Shown here one piece after another: positions 36,348 through 48,353 of a stretch of 64,000 nt of DNA (position 1 is its first letter; each line of letters opens with the position of its first letter). The notes beneath the pieces are model-generated. The model was not told where the DNA came from. It did no database searches and saw only the letters and a list, made by a program, of their open reading frames with translations. This DNA comes from Albifimbria verrucaria. Taxonomy: Eukaryota; Ascomycota; Sordariomycetes; Hypocreales; Stachybotryaceae. The position numbers and the translations under genes were made by a program. The stretch is taken from assembly GCA_020081605.1 (NCBI GenBank), contig JAHREC010000019.1, positions 868,001-932,000 of the forward strand, in the 5' to 3' direction.

Positions 36348-38148
36348 ATGATGGCAGCTCTTAAAAGCATCGCGGTGGCACTCGCATTGCTTGGCCAACA
36401 TGCAACGGCTGATTGGCAGTATCGATCACGCCCTGATCTTGCGCCTCCGCGCTTGAACATTACAATCCCTGCGACAGATGCTGTCGAGCCAGGCTACCTT
36501 TTTCTTGCTCCGTTCGCCGGTTACCCGGACACTCCTACCGAACAACATGGCCCCCGCCAGGCTGGACCGTACATTTTCAAAGACAATGGCGATCTTGTGT
36601 GGTCTGGCTATGCAATTTACAGCATCTGGTCCACAAATTTCCAAGCTGGTCGCTGGAAGGGTAAAGATATTCTCTTTAGCTTTGAAGGCGACCACAACGC
36701 TGGTTACGGCCATGGCCATGGCCACATTACCTTTGTGAACCAGAACTATGAGACCATTCGTGAGCTCAGAGCTGGAAATCATAAGCTGGTTGATAAGCAT
36801 GAGTTTCATATTGTGAATGAAGAGACCGGGCTCATCCAAATCTACCAGCCTGTGCCTCGAGATCTCACTGCGTGGGGCGCCAGTCCAGAACAGCAATGGA
36901 TTGTCAACGCGATCATCCAAGGTAAGCAAATGCCAATCATATTGATAACATAGAGATTGTGCAGCGGCTAATCACGGTTCGTAACAGAACTGGACATTGC
37001 TACGGGTAAACTGCTCTTCGAGTGGTCTAGTTTGGATCATGTTACTCCTGATGGTAAGGTCCGCATGTCACATTTGCGTTACAGTGCTGACTTCGTAAAA
37101 AGAGGCAGTTCTTCCCATCAACCCGGGCCAAGCGGGCTCTGGATACAATTCTTCTGACGCATGGGATTACTTCCACATCAACAGCGTTGACAAGGATTCA
37201 GAGGGCAATTATCTCATATCCGCCAGGGACGCCTGTGCTGTCCACAAGATAAACGGCACGGACGGCTCCATAATCTGGCGCCTCAATGGCAAACGCTCTG
37301 ATTTCAAGATGGCCGATGGGACCAAATTCTGCTTTCAGCACCACGCACGTTGGCTGGAACAGAAAGATGACCTTGAAATTATCAGCTTGTATGACAACAG
37401 CGCCCATGGCACTGAACATAGTGGCGGATCTGAAGTCCACACTGCGCCCACCAGCAGCGGCAAAATCCTAAAGCTGAACACCACCTCCTGGACAGCGGAA
37501 TTGGTACAAGCTTACTTCCCTCCTGATGACCTTCTGTCTAAATCTCAGGGCAGTACCCAGGTGTTGCCTGGTGGGAATGTACTTGTTGGCTGGGGATCAG
37601 AAGGCGCCGTCACTGAGTTCACTGCCGACGGCACACCCATTTTCCACGCATACATGGACTCTGGTGCTCTTGGCGAAGGCGTCGAGAATTATCGAGCTTT
37701 CAGATATAACTGGACTGGTCTACCCAGTGAAGACCCGGCCATAGTGGCTCTGAAGAATGACAAGGGCACTACAGTTTATGTGTCTTGGAATGGCGACACC
37801 GAAACAGCTATTTGGCGTTTCTACTCCGTGTCCGATGACGGTAAAGAACGCGAGTCCCTTGGTGAGGTGGAAAGAAAAAGCTTTGAGACAAGCTTGCAAG
37901 TTCCAGATAGGCATTTGATTGCTGTCGTCGCCGAGAGTATCGATGCTTCTGGCATTGTCCTCACCTCTACCAGCATTGTTCGTTCCGAAGATGAGATCTT
38001 GCCACCAACCAAGCACACTGATACCCTTGGTCCTATTGTTAGCACCGACCTGGGAACCCAGAAAAGTCTTACAGGTGAGAGCATGTGGGAGCGTTTCTCC
38101 ATCCTGAAGCTCGTACGTCTCCGCTTCAACGGTAACAGCGAGCTTTGA
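36348..38148 (+). CDS. Secreted arylsulfotransferase-like (ASST) protein
   Basis: Fungal ASST-family protein of about 560 residues, predicted to form a beta-propeller outside the cell; the fungal members are uncharacterised, and arylsulfate transfer is known for the bacterial enzyme only. Exons 36348-36921, 36988-37053 and 37103-38148. A signal peptide follows ATG 36348 (MMAALKSIAVALALLGQHATA). Blocks: GYLFLAPFAGY, GPYIFKDNGDLVWSG, GHGHITFVNQNYETI, DKHEFHIVNEETG, DYFHINSVDKDSEGNYLIS, GSIIWRLNGKRSDF, FCFQHHARWL, SLYDNSAHG and QGSTQVLPGGNVLVGWGS, all typical. Frame is intact. The start two codons later is equally possible. Convergent with the SMP-30-like gene. Confidence 0.85.
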
Positions 38149-38514
38149 ACAGTTGATGGAGACTGCAAGCTAGCCTCATCTCGCCAAATACTAATGAGGC
38201 TCACTGCTGCTAACTCTACGTGACCCGAAAACTGGGTGTGAGGATGTATGAATGTCTAGCCATTATGTATCTAGCTTCAGCATAGTTAATCGAACATTCT
38301 CTCACCAAGTTGAATGAAATCGTAGCTTTCTGCGGGTTTCTAATTCTCTTTTGCCAATATTATCGACTTATGACCTCTGGCCTCGGGATCTCAAGGGAGA
38401 TGATGCACACAAAACTATTGAATTGATGTGCTGAAACTAATATCATTTCACACGACGTGATAATTGCGACATAACATTGACAAATGGAATAAAAAAGTTC
38501 CAGCACAAGGCCAT
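38149..38514. other. Short gap between convergent genes
   Basis: 366 bp between the stop codons of the ASST-like gene and, after frame correction, the SMP-30-like gene. Nothing recognised. Confidence 0.5.
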
Positions 38515-39493
38515 CTAGTCCTTACTAAGGTCTACAGCCACTACTTTGGCTCCTTCAAACGTTTCCCCTTGATAGGAGCAGCCACGCCTCCGCAAGTCAC
38601 AACATACAAAATTCTTCTATCGCTTGCCCCCGACCGAAAGCACAAGCAGTCGCCCCAGCCATCTCGAGACCCAGTGGGTCACCAACCAAAGTCTGCGGAG
38701 CACTAAGCGATGGGTTATCGCTCGAGAGTCTGACCTGGCTTACGATATTGCTGACATTGCCAGTGACGTATAAAACGTTCTGATCATCGCTATCAAAACA
38801 GAAATCATCCGGGACTAGTCCCGTAGCCTGTGTTTGCGCCGGCCCTCTGGGGCGCAATTCTTCGTCAACAGGGATACGAAACAATGACATTAATGTGGTG
38901 TTGGTATAATAGATGTAACCGTTGTGCACACGAATACCATTGATGCCAATTTGAACAGGAGCATCGGCAGGCGGAGCCATAGTTGCGGTGTCATCCAAGG
39001 CCACTGAGTAGGCACCCGAATGTGCGTCGATACGGAATATTTTACCGTGCATCGAGTCCGCAGCAAGCACGGTATTTTCATTCCAGCTAGTAAGACCATT
39101 GATCATACCAGCTTCAGGCAGCCGAGTCAACATCGAGGTCAGCGGACGAGATCCTGTAAGATCAAGCTTCCATATCTCCCAACTTCCATCTGTTGCACCA
39201 CCATCACTGTGGTCATATCGCCCCACACCAATGGCCCAGATATCAGGTGCGAGCTCAGTTATGCCCATTGCGCTGCGAAGTTTGACGTCATGGTCAAATG
39301 CAACCAGAACTGATGAAGCACCGGTTTGAGGATTGATAGCCCAAACTTCAGGGGCATCAATCCGAGTGACTAAAAGTTCTCCGGATGATCGGACAGCAAT
39401 GTTCTCGAACCATGAGCCTTTAGCACTATGCTGATAAACGGCACGCGTTGGTGGGGGCGATGTCGCCTTGGGGATCAAGTAAATGAAGTCCAT
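38515..39493 (-). CDS. SMP-30/gluconolactonase-like beta-propeller protein
   Basis: Six-bladed propeller of the fungal SMP-30/NHL-like group, about 325 residues, no intron. Seen: WFENIAVRSSGELLVTR, VWAINPQTG, MGITELAPDIWAIGVG, GMINGLTSWNENTVLAADS, GKIFRIDAHSG, GINGIRVHNGYIYYTNT, LVPDDFCFDSDDQNVLYVTG, the repeated blade pattern of this family. The open frame as given ends early at 38597 with an unrelated tail. One more G in the minus-strand run at 38627-38631 gives DRRILYVVTCGGVAAP, and one more at 38565-38568 gives ETFEGAKVVAVDLSKD and a stop at 38515; I take this as the true end. No signal peptide is evident. Substrate unknown; some relatives sit in metabolic clusters. Confidence 0.8.
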
Positions 39494-39847
39494 GGTTGTG
39501 ATATACTTGGGATATGAGGTATTTGGAATGCGGAATGAATGCAGAATGAATGCAGGAGTGCTTCATGGCAATCTGAGGAGGGACAGCAGCTTTAATACTG
39601 AAATTCTCAAGGCCAGATTTGCCGAGTGGCTTGTCATGAGCAAAGTTGACCGGTCGGCCAACTTGGTCGGCCAATTTGGCCGATATCGCCAACCATGGCA
39701 CGACCAGTAGACCAACTACACTTCCTGACTGCATAATTTAATTCAAGCCCTTAGCTGGGACTCTGCAATTACTTTCACACCACTACGAGAGCTACGGATA
39801 ATAAGTGCCGTTGTTTCCACTAGTTAGCCGCCCATGTTACAGTACAA
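39494..39847. other. Short intergenic region
   Basis: 354 bp, upstream of the SMP-30-like gene and downstream of the BCS1-like gene. Contains small imperfect repeats of a GGCCGA/TTGGCCGA type near 39650-39685. No gene. Confidence 0.4.
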
Positions 39848-41510
39848 TCAGTCATCATCCTCGGCTTCTTGTCTCTTTTTCTCCTCAGCCTCCTCCCTAG
39901 CCTCTTCCTCCATGCGGGCCTTTTCTTCCACCACCCACTCAGAGACCTTTTTCACGGCCTCTCTGGCATCCCCGCGCTGTTTTAACAGGTATTCCTGTAT
40001 CTGCGCAGGGGTGAATGTTGTTTCAGGAATTGCATTGCTGAACTCATCCGCCAAAGACTCCAATTCATTTTTGTCCAGGACAGTATCCAGCTTATCAAAT
40101 CCTACTGTATTCGTGGGCTCTTTTACCGCCTCCTCCGTATCCTCATCGGCTATGATGGTGTCTGCGGTGCTTTCACCTAGCCCCATTATCCTCAAGAACA
40201 TTGAACGAGCACTATTCGGTGACATGTGGCCCAGGTATATCTTCCTATCAATACGTCCAGGACGCACCAATGCCCTGTCAAGGACTTGGGGGCATTAGCA
40301 GTCATGATTACCACACGTCCTTCCAACGATGCTACGCCATCCAGCACGTTCAATAGTCCTGAGAGTGTGCAAGGCTGTTCGTCGTCACTTGATTTGGATT
40401 TAGTCTTCCTTTTGTTACTCCGTTCAAGTCGAACGGCATCAATGTCCTCCATGAGAACAAGACATCGAGATGGCAGGGCATTAAAGAGAGACTCTAGTTC
40501 TTGGTCTCCGCTTAGGCTCGATATTCGCAGAATGTACAATGGCAATTTGATGATTCCGGCAATGGCAATGCAAAGCGACGTTTTGCCTGCAGGATTCATC
40601 AGTTAAAAATGAGCTCTGGGGTAATACAGCTATGAGAGTCCTGGAATCTCTTACCCGTTCCTGGAGGCCCATGCAGTAGATAACCCCTGCGATACGGTAT
40701 TCCTCTATCAGCATAGAAACGCCTTGTCTTGGGATCCACGTAGTCGCAAATATCTGCAATCAAATTCTGCTTGACTTCCGCATCTAAATGAATTGTGTCC
40801 AATGGCCTAGCAGGCTGCAGATTTTGTTCTTGCCAGCGTGCGTCCATGGATGTGTAAATCGACACAAAAGATTCTATATGTCTTTTCCCAAAATTGCGGC
40901 AGGTATCTAGAAAATCCTTGATCGGGGTCATACTGCGGCCTATGCAAACAATCTTGACCGCCTCCTCATCCCGACCATACGAGTAAGGCGACGGCGGGAC
41001 GTAGTTGGCTTTTTGATGGACGACAAAAATCCGTCTCCGGAAGATGAACCAAGTCGACTGGTTCTCCGGCGCGAACTGAATGTTATCATTGCGCTCAACG
41101 CTTCGAAACCGTCTCGAGGACCCGTACATGCGTCGTTGCTCCCTCATTCGCTCCATCTCTGAGATGTCCGAGTGCGCGACCCAGAAGCGGGCCTTGCGTG
41201 GCCAAAGAATTTTCGCAGCAACCCAATCAATGACTTCCTTGGTCAAACGGTCCTCAGCATGCAGAGTCACACTTGCAGTGACACGCCTGGTCAATGGTTG
41301 CCATAGTGAGGATAACGCTATCGCAAGTCGATCAATGATGAGTACTCTACTTTGAACCAAATCGTTCGGGTGACTCACCTGGGATATGCTTCCATTGAGT
41401 GAATATGAAGCTCAAGATAGTTGCCAGACTCAGCAGGGTGTTGGCCCTGGGAGTCGCCAATCGGCGAAGAACTTGGCCAAGGCCACCACTTGACTTGATC
41501 TTGACTCCAT
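39848..41510 (-). CDS. BCS1-like AAA ATPase
   Basis: Mitochondrial-type AAA ATPase of the BCS1 family, about 500 residues; Bcs1 inserts the Rieske protein into complex III, but fungi have many paralogues of unknown role. Exons 41510-41379, 41317-40655 and 40586-39848. The N-terminus has a hydrophobic segment (TLLSLATILSFIFTQW) as in BCS1_N. AAA core: HGPPGTGKTS across an intron (Walker A), CLVLMEDIDAV (Walker B), LLNVLDGV, VVIMTANAP, LVRPGRIDRKIYLGHM. The C-terminus ends in a charged EEEAREEAEEKKRQEAEDDD coil. Two breaks: plus-strand C run 41445-41447 in exon 1 and G run 40288-40292 between sensor 1 and the arginine finger. The start ATG 41510 is in frame only after the first correction. It is probably a paralogue, not the housekeeping BCS1, given the charged tail. 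Confidence 0.84.
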
Positions 41511-43180
41511 TGAAGCCTATGGTTCAGGGAGTGCTGAAGGGAGCGTGTGCTTGAACCAAGGCGCAGAGGAGAAGAACGAAGGGAGAACTCTTATATACCC
41601 CACTCTTGAGGGCAGGAGCAAGATCTGAACACTGAAGATACAGTGAATGGGGCAGATGCCTGGAGCCTGACCAGGTTTCACCGGTTTAAAATGGCGATTG
41701 CCTTGAGCCAATCAAGTTGTGGTGTTGGCTCGTAGGTGCGACCTCAGCCTCGGACCGGGATCATCATGCAACTAGGCAGATGTTTGGGTCCAGATCCGTG
41801 CAAGTTGCTTGTATCGGAAATCCAAGACAATCGAAAAGAGAAGAACTTCCAGTCCGGCGCATATGATAAACGGGGCTTTGTCGTCTCAGCCCCGCATTAT
41901 GCGCCATCAGATCGACAAATGCCTCTCCCATATTGTCACAGTCATGCTTGACAGGCCTTGGTAGCGATCAGAATGCTCAAGCTCAAGCTCACAATGCGGC
42001 TCTCTGACATCAGCTGGAAAAAGGTGGAAACAATCCTTCCCCGCAGCAAGCGACGATACCCCGTTATTATACTAGTCGCTGGCAAGATGCCTACATATAC
42101 CGCCATGATTAAATGCGGTGAGCTCATGCGTAATGAGCGCGCTAGGTTCGCTTGCCATTTAGCTATAATTTGCTCGGTCAAGTATGGCAGTCATAGGCTG
42201 GTCCACTGGGCAACAGCTAGGACATGAATGCCCTTAGATCATGGAGTTTCGGGAAGGTTCTACAATAGACGCATCGCGTTATCATCAGGATAACGTGGAG
42301 TTGGCAGTGGGAAGCAAACAAATACATACAAGCCCTCTATTTTCTGGGCCGGTCTACCCCCAATCAATTTACACACTCCAAACGCTTTCTGTTGCCGCTC
42401 CAAAGGCTAGAGGCCCACCTTAATGCTGGCATGACAGCAAAGTAGAGAGTAGGTATGCTCCAATGCAATGATTTTGCGCATCATTCACTACGACTATGAC
42501 TATTGAAAGCCCCTAGAGAAGCTTTGCTGGATTATATCCTTCGTGTTGAATGTTTCCCTAGAGTAGCGATGCAACCCATCTGACAGGGGGTTTTAGTTCG
42601 GTGTTCTAGCACAATTGAGTCCGTTTCCTTGTCGCACCATTGCTGTCTTTAATTGAACGACCTGCTATCTAGCTGGGCGTCTTGCTATATGGAACCGTTA
42701 TTTGACGAGGAGTTCTTGCTCACGTTCTGCCAAAACTACTCATAGACAAAAGACGATGTAAGAATGCCATTCCCTCGTCAATTGAAGGATCCTGCTTCGT
42801 GATTGAGATACGGAGAACTCACCTTGCCTCAAAACACGTGCCGGAATCAGAGGCAAACTTTGTATCTTATAGGTGCTGATCTAGAGCACGACATGCATCG
42901 CAACTATCCAGCACCTGCCTTGCCTGGTCAAGCGCAGTAGGAGTTCCAACTCCGGTTATCTCTACCAAATCGCCCGATTGACGCAGCATTTACCCGACGT
43001 GCGGAGCGCCGGCATACTGATGCAGGCGGCGATCGATATCAGAGCGGTCCACTATGGTGTCATGGCCGATGAATGGGATGGTCGCTTCGGTAGATAATTG
43101 CTGGTATCCTCGACATAAATTCGCTTCATGGTCCGGACATTTGTTGCCACTGTTTCGCTACTCTTTTTAATCAGCAAATA
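41511..43180. other. 1.7-kb intergenic region, no gene seen
   Basis: Between divergent BCS1-like and S51-like genes. Small ORFs near 41740-42420 have no motif. No repeat recognised. Confidence 0.4.
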
Positions 43181-44039
43181 ATGAGACACTTTATACGTTC
43201 AATTGTCTTGGTGGGCAGCTTAATTGCGGCACCTTTGGCCGCGGCTGCTCGCTGCTCCCAATATGTAGGCCCTGCCAACGGAACACTCGTCATTGTGGGT
43301 GGTGGCAGCCTCAGCGACTCGATATACCAGCGTTTTATTGACCTGTCCGGTGGAAGCAACGCACCAATTGTTGTTGTACCGACAGCGGGCGGCGAGCCCA
43401 CGTACGACGACAATGAACCGCATGCAGTCTCCTTCCGCAGACTTGGCGCAAAGAATGTCACCGTTCTTCATACCTATGACCCGAAAGTAGCTGACACGGA
43501 AGAGTTCATACGGCCTCTACTCAATGCGAAAGGCCTGTGGTTCGGAGGCGGTCGGCAATGGCGTCTCGTAGACGCATATGCCGGAACACTCGCAGAAGAA
43601 GCGTTCTGGGGAGTTTTGGACCGGAACGGCGCAATCGGCGGAACCTCAGCCGGAGCTACTATCCAGGGAGCTTCCTCACTCGCGGTGACACCCAGAACAA
43701 TCAGATCATGGTTGGAGATCACCAAGTGGGATTCGGTTATGTCAAGAACATCGCCATTGACCAACACGTGCTTGTGCGTAACCGCCATTTCGACATGTTC
43801 GACATTCTCAAGGTGAAGCCTGAGCTACTAGGTGTCAGCATCGATGAGAACACGGCCCTGATTGTGTCTAAGAACGATGCCCAAGTCTTTGGGGCGAGCT
43901 ACGTGATTGTGTACGACGGGACATTCTGGTCGCGAGAGGAAGTGAGCTGAAGAACCTCCCTAACGCAACTTCTCTATTTTACTTCTTAAAGAGCGGCGAC
44001 AGATACGATCTCGGTGCGCGAAAGGTTGTAGAGGTGTAA
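43181..44039 (+). CDS. Secreted S51 peptidase-like (cyanophycinase-like) protein
   Basis: Single-exon gene of about 286 residues. A signal peptide follows the start (IRSIVLVGSLIAAPLAAAA). The S51 fold shows in GTLVIVGGGSLSDSIYQRFI, PIVVVPTAGGEPTYD, LLNAKGLWFGGGRQWRLV, and the nucleophile elbow AIGGTSAGATIQG with the catalytic serine, followed by RGDTQNNQIMVGDHQVGFGY and IDQHVLVRNRHFDM. The frame is broken at the G run 43666-43668 just after the elbow; one more G restores the block. A second missing base near 43948 would extend the end from the stop at 43950 to 44039 and supply the conserved tail SLFYFLKSGDRYDL. Cyanophycin is not made by fungi, so the substrate is probably another beta-linked or modified peptide; unknown. 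Confidence 0.82.
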
Positions 44040-44345
44040 GAGGCCTGTTCACCATAGTCTTCTGTACCACTCAATGGTGCAAATAATTAACAAAAGATTC
44101 ACGCTCGCAAATAAGCAAACAATCCTGTAGTGATTCACATATAACATTATCATTCCATGATGAAATATTATTAACCACCCATTTGGTTGTCTGCATGGAA
44201 GCTGGACTATGAATGCTTTAGCAATGTCTCTCGTGCGGAGAGGCAGGGTCAATTGTGGCACATTATCATGATGAACGTTATTTTCAACTTTACATCTTCC
44301 ATCTTCCACTTACTCAAAAGCCCAGCCTCTGTACTCAGTGACAAA

Positions 44346-45200
44346 ATGACCTCAATCACTCTACAAGACTCTCGGAAGCTTTCGTACGCCTTGGATAAAG
44401 AGCCCAGTGACGCACCAATTGTCTTGTTGGCCAACCCTCTGTGTGCTCCCTTCACCGTGTGGGACCATGCCGCCTCAGCACTGAGAAAGAATGGCTTTCG
44501 AACACTGCGCTTTGATCAGCCAGGCCACGGTGGGTCCTCGGCTCCAAAGCCTGAAGAGAACACATTCGCGTCCATGGCGAACGACGTCCATGCCTTGCTA
44601 GAGGCGTTGGGTATCACGAAGCTGCATGCTTGGGTTGGCGTGTCGATGGGTGCCGCGATGGGCTTCTACTTTGTCACACAGTATCCTCAGGTTGTGACCA
44701 AGTTCGTCATCTGTGACACAATTACATGCTCTCCCGTGAATGCTGGCATCGAAGATGCGTTCGGCCCTCGTGTCGAGGCAGCTCGAGAGGATGGTAGCAT
44801 GGAGAAAACCGTGCAACAGACGCTTGAACGCTGGTTCGGCAAGGAATTCCTGGAGGCCAACCCAGAAGAGGCTCAGCGAGTGCGCAATTTGATGCTCCAA
44901 ACCAAATTCGAGGGGTTCGAAGCCTGCTGCAGTGCCCTGAGCAGCAAGACCTTCGATTTGCGTCCACTGTTTGGTCGAGTAGGGGCCAGCGTGGACGACG
45001 CAATCTGCATTGTCGGCGAGAAAGACGCAAACCTCCCACAGACTATGGAAGAAATGCGACAAGAGGTGGAGAAAGGTTTTGAGGCCGCAGGTAAACCGAA
45101 TAAAGTGGGCTTGGTAACAATCCGGAATGCAGGTCATGTATGTTTTGTTGATGGCCTTGATCAGTTTGTTGAGGTCGTTACACCATTCTTAAAGAACTAG
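44346..45200 (+). CDS. Alpha/beta hydrolase, 3-oxoadipate enol-lactonase-like
   Basis: Intronless gene of about 284 residues. Seen: oxyanion strand IVLLANPLCAPFTVWD, LRFDQPGHGGSS, nucleophile elbow WVGVSMGAAMGF with the serine, acid residue in ICIVGEKDANLP, and the base histidine in IRNAGHVCFVDGLDQFVEVV. This matches the enol-lactonase-like branch of the family; lactonase or esterase activity is possible. The ATG at 44346 begins the native fold (MTSITLQDSRKLSYAL); upstream in-frame codons to 44187 look like leader. No frame break. It lies 307 bp after the S51-like gene in the same direction. Confidence 0.82.
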   Translation: MTSITLQDSRKLSYALDKEPSDAPIVLLANPLCAPFTVWDHAASALRKNGFRTLRFDQPGHGGSSAPKPEENTFASMANDVHALLEALGITKLHAWVGVSMGAAMGFYFVTQYPQVVTKFVICDTITCSPVNAGIEDAFGPRVEAAREDGSMEKTVQQTLERWFGKEFLEANPEEAQRVRNLMLQTKFEGFEACCSALSSKTFDLRPLFGRVGASVDDAICIVGEKDANLPQTMEEMRQEVEKGFEAAGKPNKVGLVTIRNAGHVCFVDGLDQFVEVVTPFLKN

Positions 45201-45640
45201 TCGCAATACACAAAGGCCACATGTAAACAGTCTTTTCAGCTTACCACTTCATATTTTAGATGTTGTGGCACCTACATGATTTTGGCGTATAGCCAACAAG
45301 ATTCCTCCTGGTCCTTTTGCTATCTGCTTCGTGACGCTTCTTGGCGGATAGCCTCATGCGGTCACCCGCTGTACAAGTCGACCATATTCCAATCGTTATT
45401 ATTTCAGTTCTGAATTAGATTTCTTTTGCAGATAGACGGCCTGACCATGTCGATTGTGAGACGTGGTGTTACTGCCAGCACATCACAGCAGTAGATGAAA
45501 CACTGCAGACTATCACAAAGAGCTCAATCACTGCAAAACAGGACTAAATTGAGTAGTAGTTGCATTGGTCTGTGATCAAGTAACCAAAAAAACCTGCCCC
45601 CAAGGCAGGATTTTGTCTTACCAAGCAAAATTTGCGGTTC

Positions 45641-45648
45641 TTATAAAT
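45641..45648 (+). promoter_or_regulatory. TATA box
   Basis: Clean TATAAATA 120 bp before the ATG of the small zinc-finger ORF; no other gene start lies within reach on this strand. Confidence 0.4.
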
Positions 45649-45763
45649 ACAGCTCAATTTCTTAGGGTTGCCATACTCTCAGGGTTTTATCGTTCCTCTT
45701 CGCCAATTCAAAGAACCACCACATAAAAGAGACACAAAAACCTTTAGGGTAGAAATAAAGGAT

Positions 45764-45874
45764 ATGGGTGGCACATGGACATGCCCAAACTGCGGCGCAA
45801 TATTGTCTGTTTCACAGCCCGCTGCTCAGTGTCCGATTTGTATGCCGCGTAAGTTTTCTCCGAAGATGTCCTAG
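45764..45874 (+). CDS. Possible small RanBP2-type zinc-finger protein
   Basis: Short ORF of 36 codons: MGGTWTCPNCGA followed after 12 residues by QCPICMPR. The spacing W-x-C-x2-C-x12-C-x2-C fits a RanBP2-type zinc finger. A TATAAATA box stands at about 45641-45648. A GTAAGT donor lies within the last codons (from 45850) and an AG about 49 bp downstream, so the protein may continue into a lysine-rich segment (EVIKDRQIRIEAQKKTLW) near 45897-45950, though the phase fits only with a base added. Tentative. Confidence 0.3.
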   Translation: MGGTWTCPNCGAILSVSQPAAQCPICMPRKFSPKMS

Positions 45875-46024
45875 CCATGAAGCTGAAAGATAAGCAGGAG
45901 GTAATAAAAGATCGCCAAATCCGAATTGAGGCCCAAAAGAAAACACTTTGGGATCACCACTGGAAGTTATTGGGCATAAATACTGTGGTTCGCTTGATAA
46001 AATGCGTGACCAAGGCAGCTTGGA

Positions 46025-48353
46025 TTAATACAAAAAGTGCCCTTCGGGAGTATCCACAAAATTCCAGTCTAGAGGGCTCCAAGCAGTCCCAGAATTACCG
46101 TTGCTTCGTTTTCCGCTACTGTCTGTCGTGGCCATGTTTGGATCTAGTGGTGTGGTGTCATTTTGCAGACCAGGCTCGCCAAACTCGGTGAGAATAGACC
46201 TTTCCAAGTCATTGACCACAATATTCCCAGTTGAAGGCTCATCACCAATCTCCATTCCTTCTCCTATTATACGCCCGAAATCTCTCTTTAGCCGTGTTAC
46301 AATATCTGGTTCAACGACGGTGTGTCCTTGCTCGATTAGTGCAGCCTCACGGAGCTGCCACGGCTGTAAAACCATGTTTGTGAATAGTCTTAGGAATGTT
46401 TCGTCTAATCTCCCATTGAATCCAGTGCGGCATGCATAGTGATCACTGACTACTTGCCAGCATCGCGCAGCATCCGGATTCGTAGGTCGCCGTCTAAGAT
46501 CGTTGAAGATTCGGATGTAAGCGGGCAGTGGGAAATATGCGTCAATTAACCACGTAAACCCTTTAGTCAAGGGCGACGCCAAGATCATCGTGTCGCATTC
46601 TATCCAGGTTAGGGCATAAGAAACCATCACATCACGTTGCGCCGCGCTTTGCGTGGTGCTTGAATCGGCCATGTTAGAATAAAGGCTATACTTAGCCAGG
46701 GTAGCTTTTGCAGTCCACAATGTCATGAAGTGAAGTGGGATGCGAGGATCACAGAACTTCAGGTATTTCTCTTGGATGAATGTCGCAAACGCTTGAACGC
46801 TATCACTTTGAGATATGTTGTTGCTTGCATTCCTTGCCAGTGGCTTCAATACCGGGCTTGTGAAGTCCAAGTGAAACAGAGCATGGCGGACGAAATCTGC
46901 AAGCTCGTAGCGGACTATGGCAAACATGGCGTCTGTGGAGGCTGTATGAATCGTTGGCTGCTCTATCATTGCTGGTTGAAGGTCGCTGTCATTAACGTTG
47001 AATGGGACTCGGCAGTCCCAAGTCGGATCCAATGAAGAGGTCTTCATGTCGGCTAACTCGCCAATGCGAGCATCAAAGGTCACTATTGACCACCAAAGAC
47101 GCCGACGCACTTCGCCTTCAAAGACTGCACAGTTTGCATAAGACGCCTCCTTGTGCAGACCGATCCGTTGAGCAGTACGGACTGCAACACCAAGTAGTGA
47201 GGAAAGAGAGCAAGGATGCATCATCGGTCTCATGGTAACCTAGCACGGTTGAGTGGATGACCGTGAAACGCTTTGAGGTTTGAAGGACTTACCAGATAAA
47301 GAAAAAATCCAGTAAGACACTCGAGGTTTGTAGTTCTCAGAAAGGCGGCATTCAGTAGGGCTTGCTGGCAGCCAAATTGATATCGTGATAGAAGACTCTC
47401 CTTTGATTCACCGAAAACCTGTTCGCAGTCGCTTCCAACGCTGAGAGCAGAAACACAGTATATACCGAACATTAATACTTCCAAGTTCGGATCAATATTT
47501 GCTATATTGCCAGCAGCGTTTATCACCCGGCCTTGCAACGTCGGGGTGTGTGAGACCTTCAGCAGTGGATTGACGTTCTCGAGGTATGACTGCCATAGCT
47601 TGAAAATCTGAATTGGTTCCGGATGGAGCGGCGATAGATCTATAGCACTCGACCTACCAAAGAACGGATGGTCGTTTTCTAAGAACAATTGGTTCCAGTT
47701 ATTAACCATGTCCTTACTTTCCTTCCCATTGTCTGAGCAGTCGCTTTCGCAGTCAGAGCTACCATACTGTGGTGCTGTGGTTAGTCTCAAGACGAGTGCA
47801 GCATGCATGAGAAGCACTTACCCCATGACTCATGGCGTGCCAGAAGTCCCTGTTGATTTAATGTAAGCACAAGTCATCATCTTGAGTGTATATAACTTAC
47901 TTTGGTGGCTCGTGTGTCTCGGACTTGGCAGCCGTGCTTGCTGGTGAGCTCTTGCAGAAGGTTCCAGATCCTGTCTGGTTTTGCTGAGAATCTGTTACAC
48001 CTGGTGATTTCGTGGGGTAATGACTTGTCACTGCTTCCTTATGCAATGGCTCAAATGCTACATTGTTTTGTTGGAGCAGGCTTTCGTAGTGACGGATACG
48101 CTCCAATAGGTCTCGTTCTGGAAATCGACGTCGGCGTTGGCGCGTGTTCTGTGTGGCTGGAACGCACACGGCTTTGCCCTTGACACAGTTGGCACATGGG
48201 AATCTCCGATCGCATTTTATCTTGCGCTGCTGGCACAGCTACATGCAAGGACGCGCTGCGACCTTCCAGGACCCCTCGGGCCATTATAGGTTGCGGGTCC
48301 ATGAGTACCGGGGCCGAGGTATGGGCCGCCGAAGGACCGGAAGTTCCTGTCAT
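46025..48353 (-). CDS. Zn2Cys6 transcription factor with fungal_trans domain
   Basis: Nuclear regulator of about 725 residues. Exons 48353-47901, 47849-47822 (28 bp), 47766-47293 and 47239-46025. The zinc cluster reads ACS-x-CQQRKIKCDRRFPC-ANC-VKGKAVC, followed by a short coiled linker (RRRRFPERDLLERIRHYESL). The middle homology region contains LWQSYLENVNPLLKVSHTPT and SLSSLLGVAVRTAQRIGLHK with EGEVRRRLWWSIVTFDAR, the usual fungal_trans order. Two one-base gaps lie in exon 1: the plus-strand C run 48272-48275 and near 48236-48241, inside the first CxxC. The rest is intact. The start at 48353 (MTGTSGPSAAH) precedes an alternative in-frame ATG (MDPQPIMARG). Target unknown. Confidence 0.85.
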
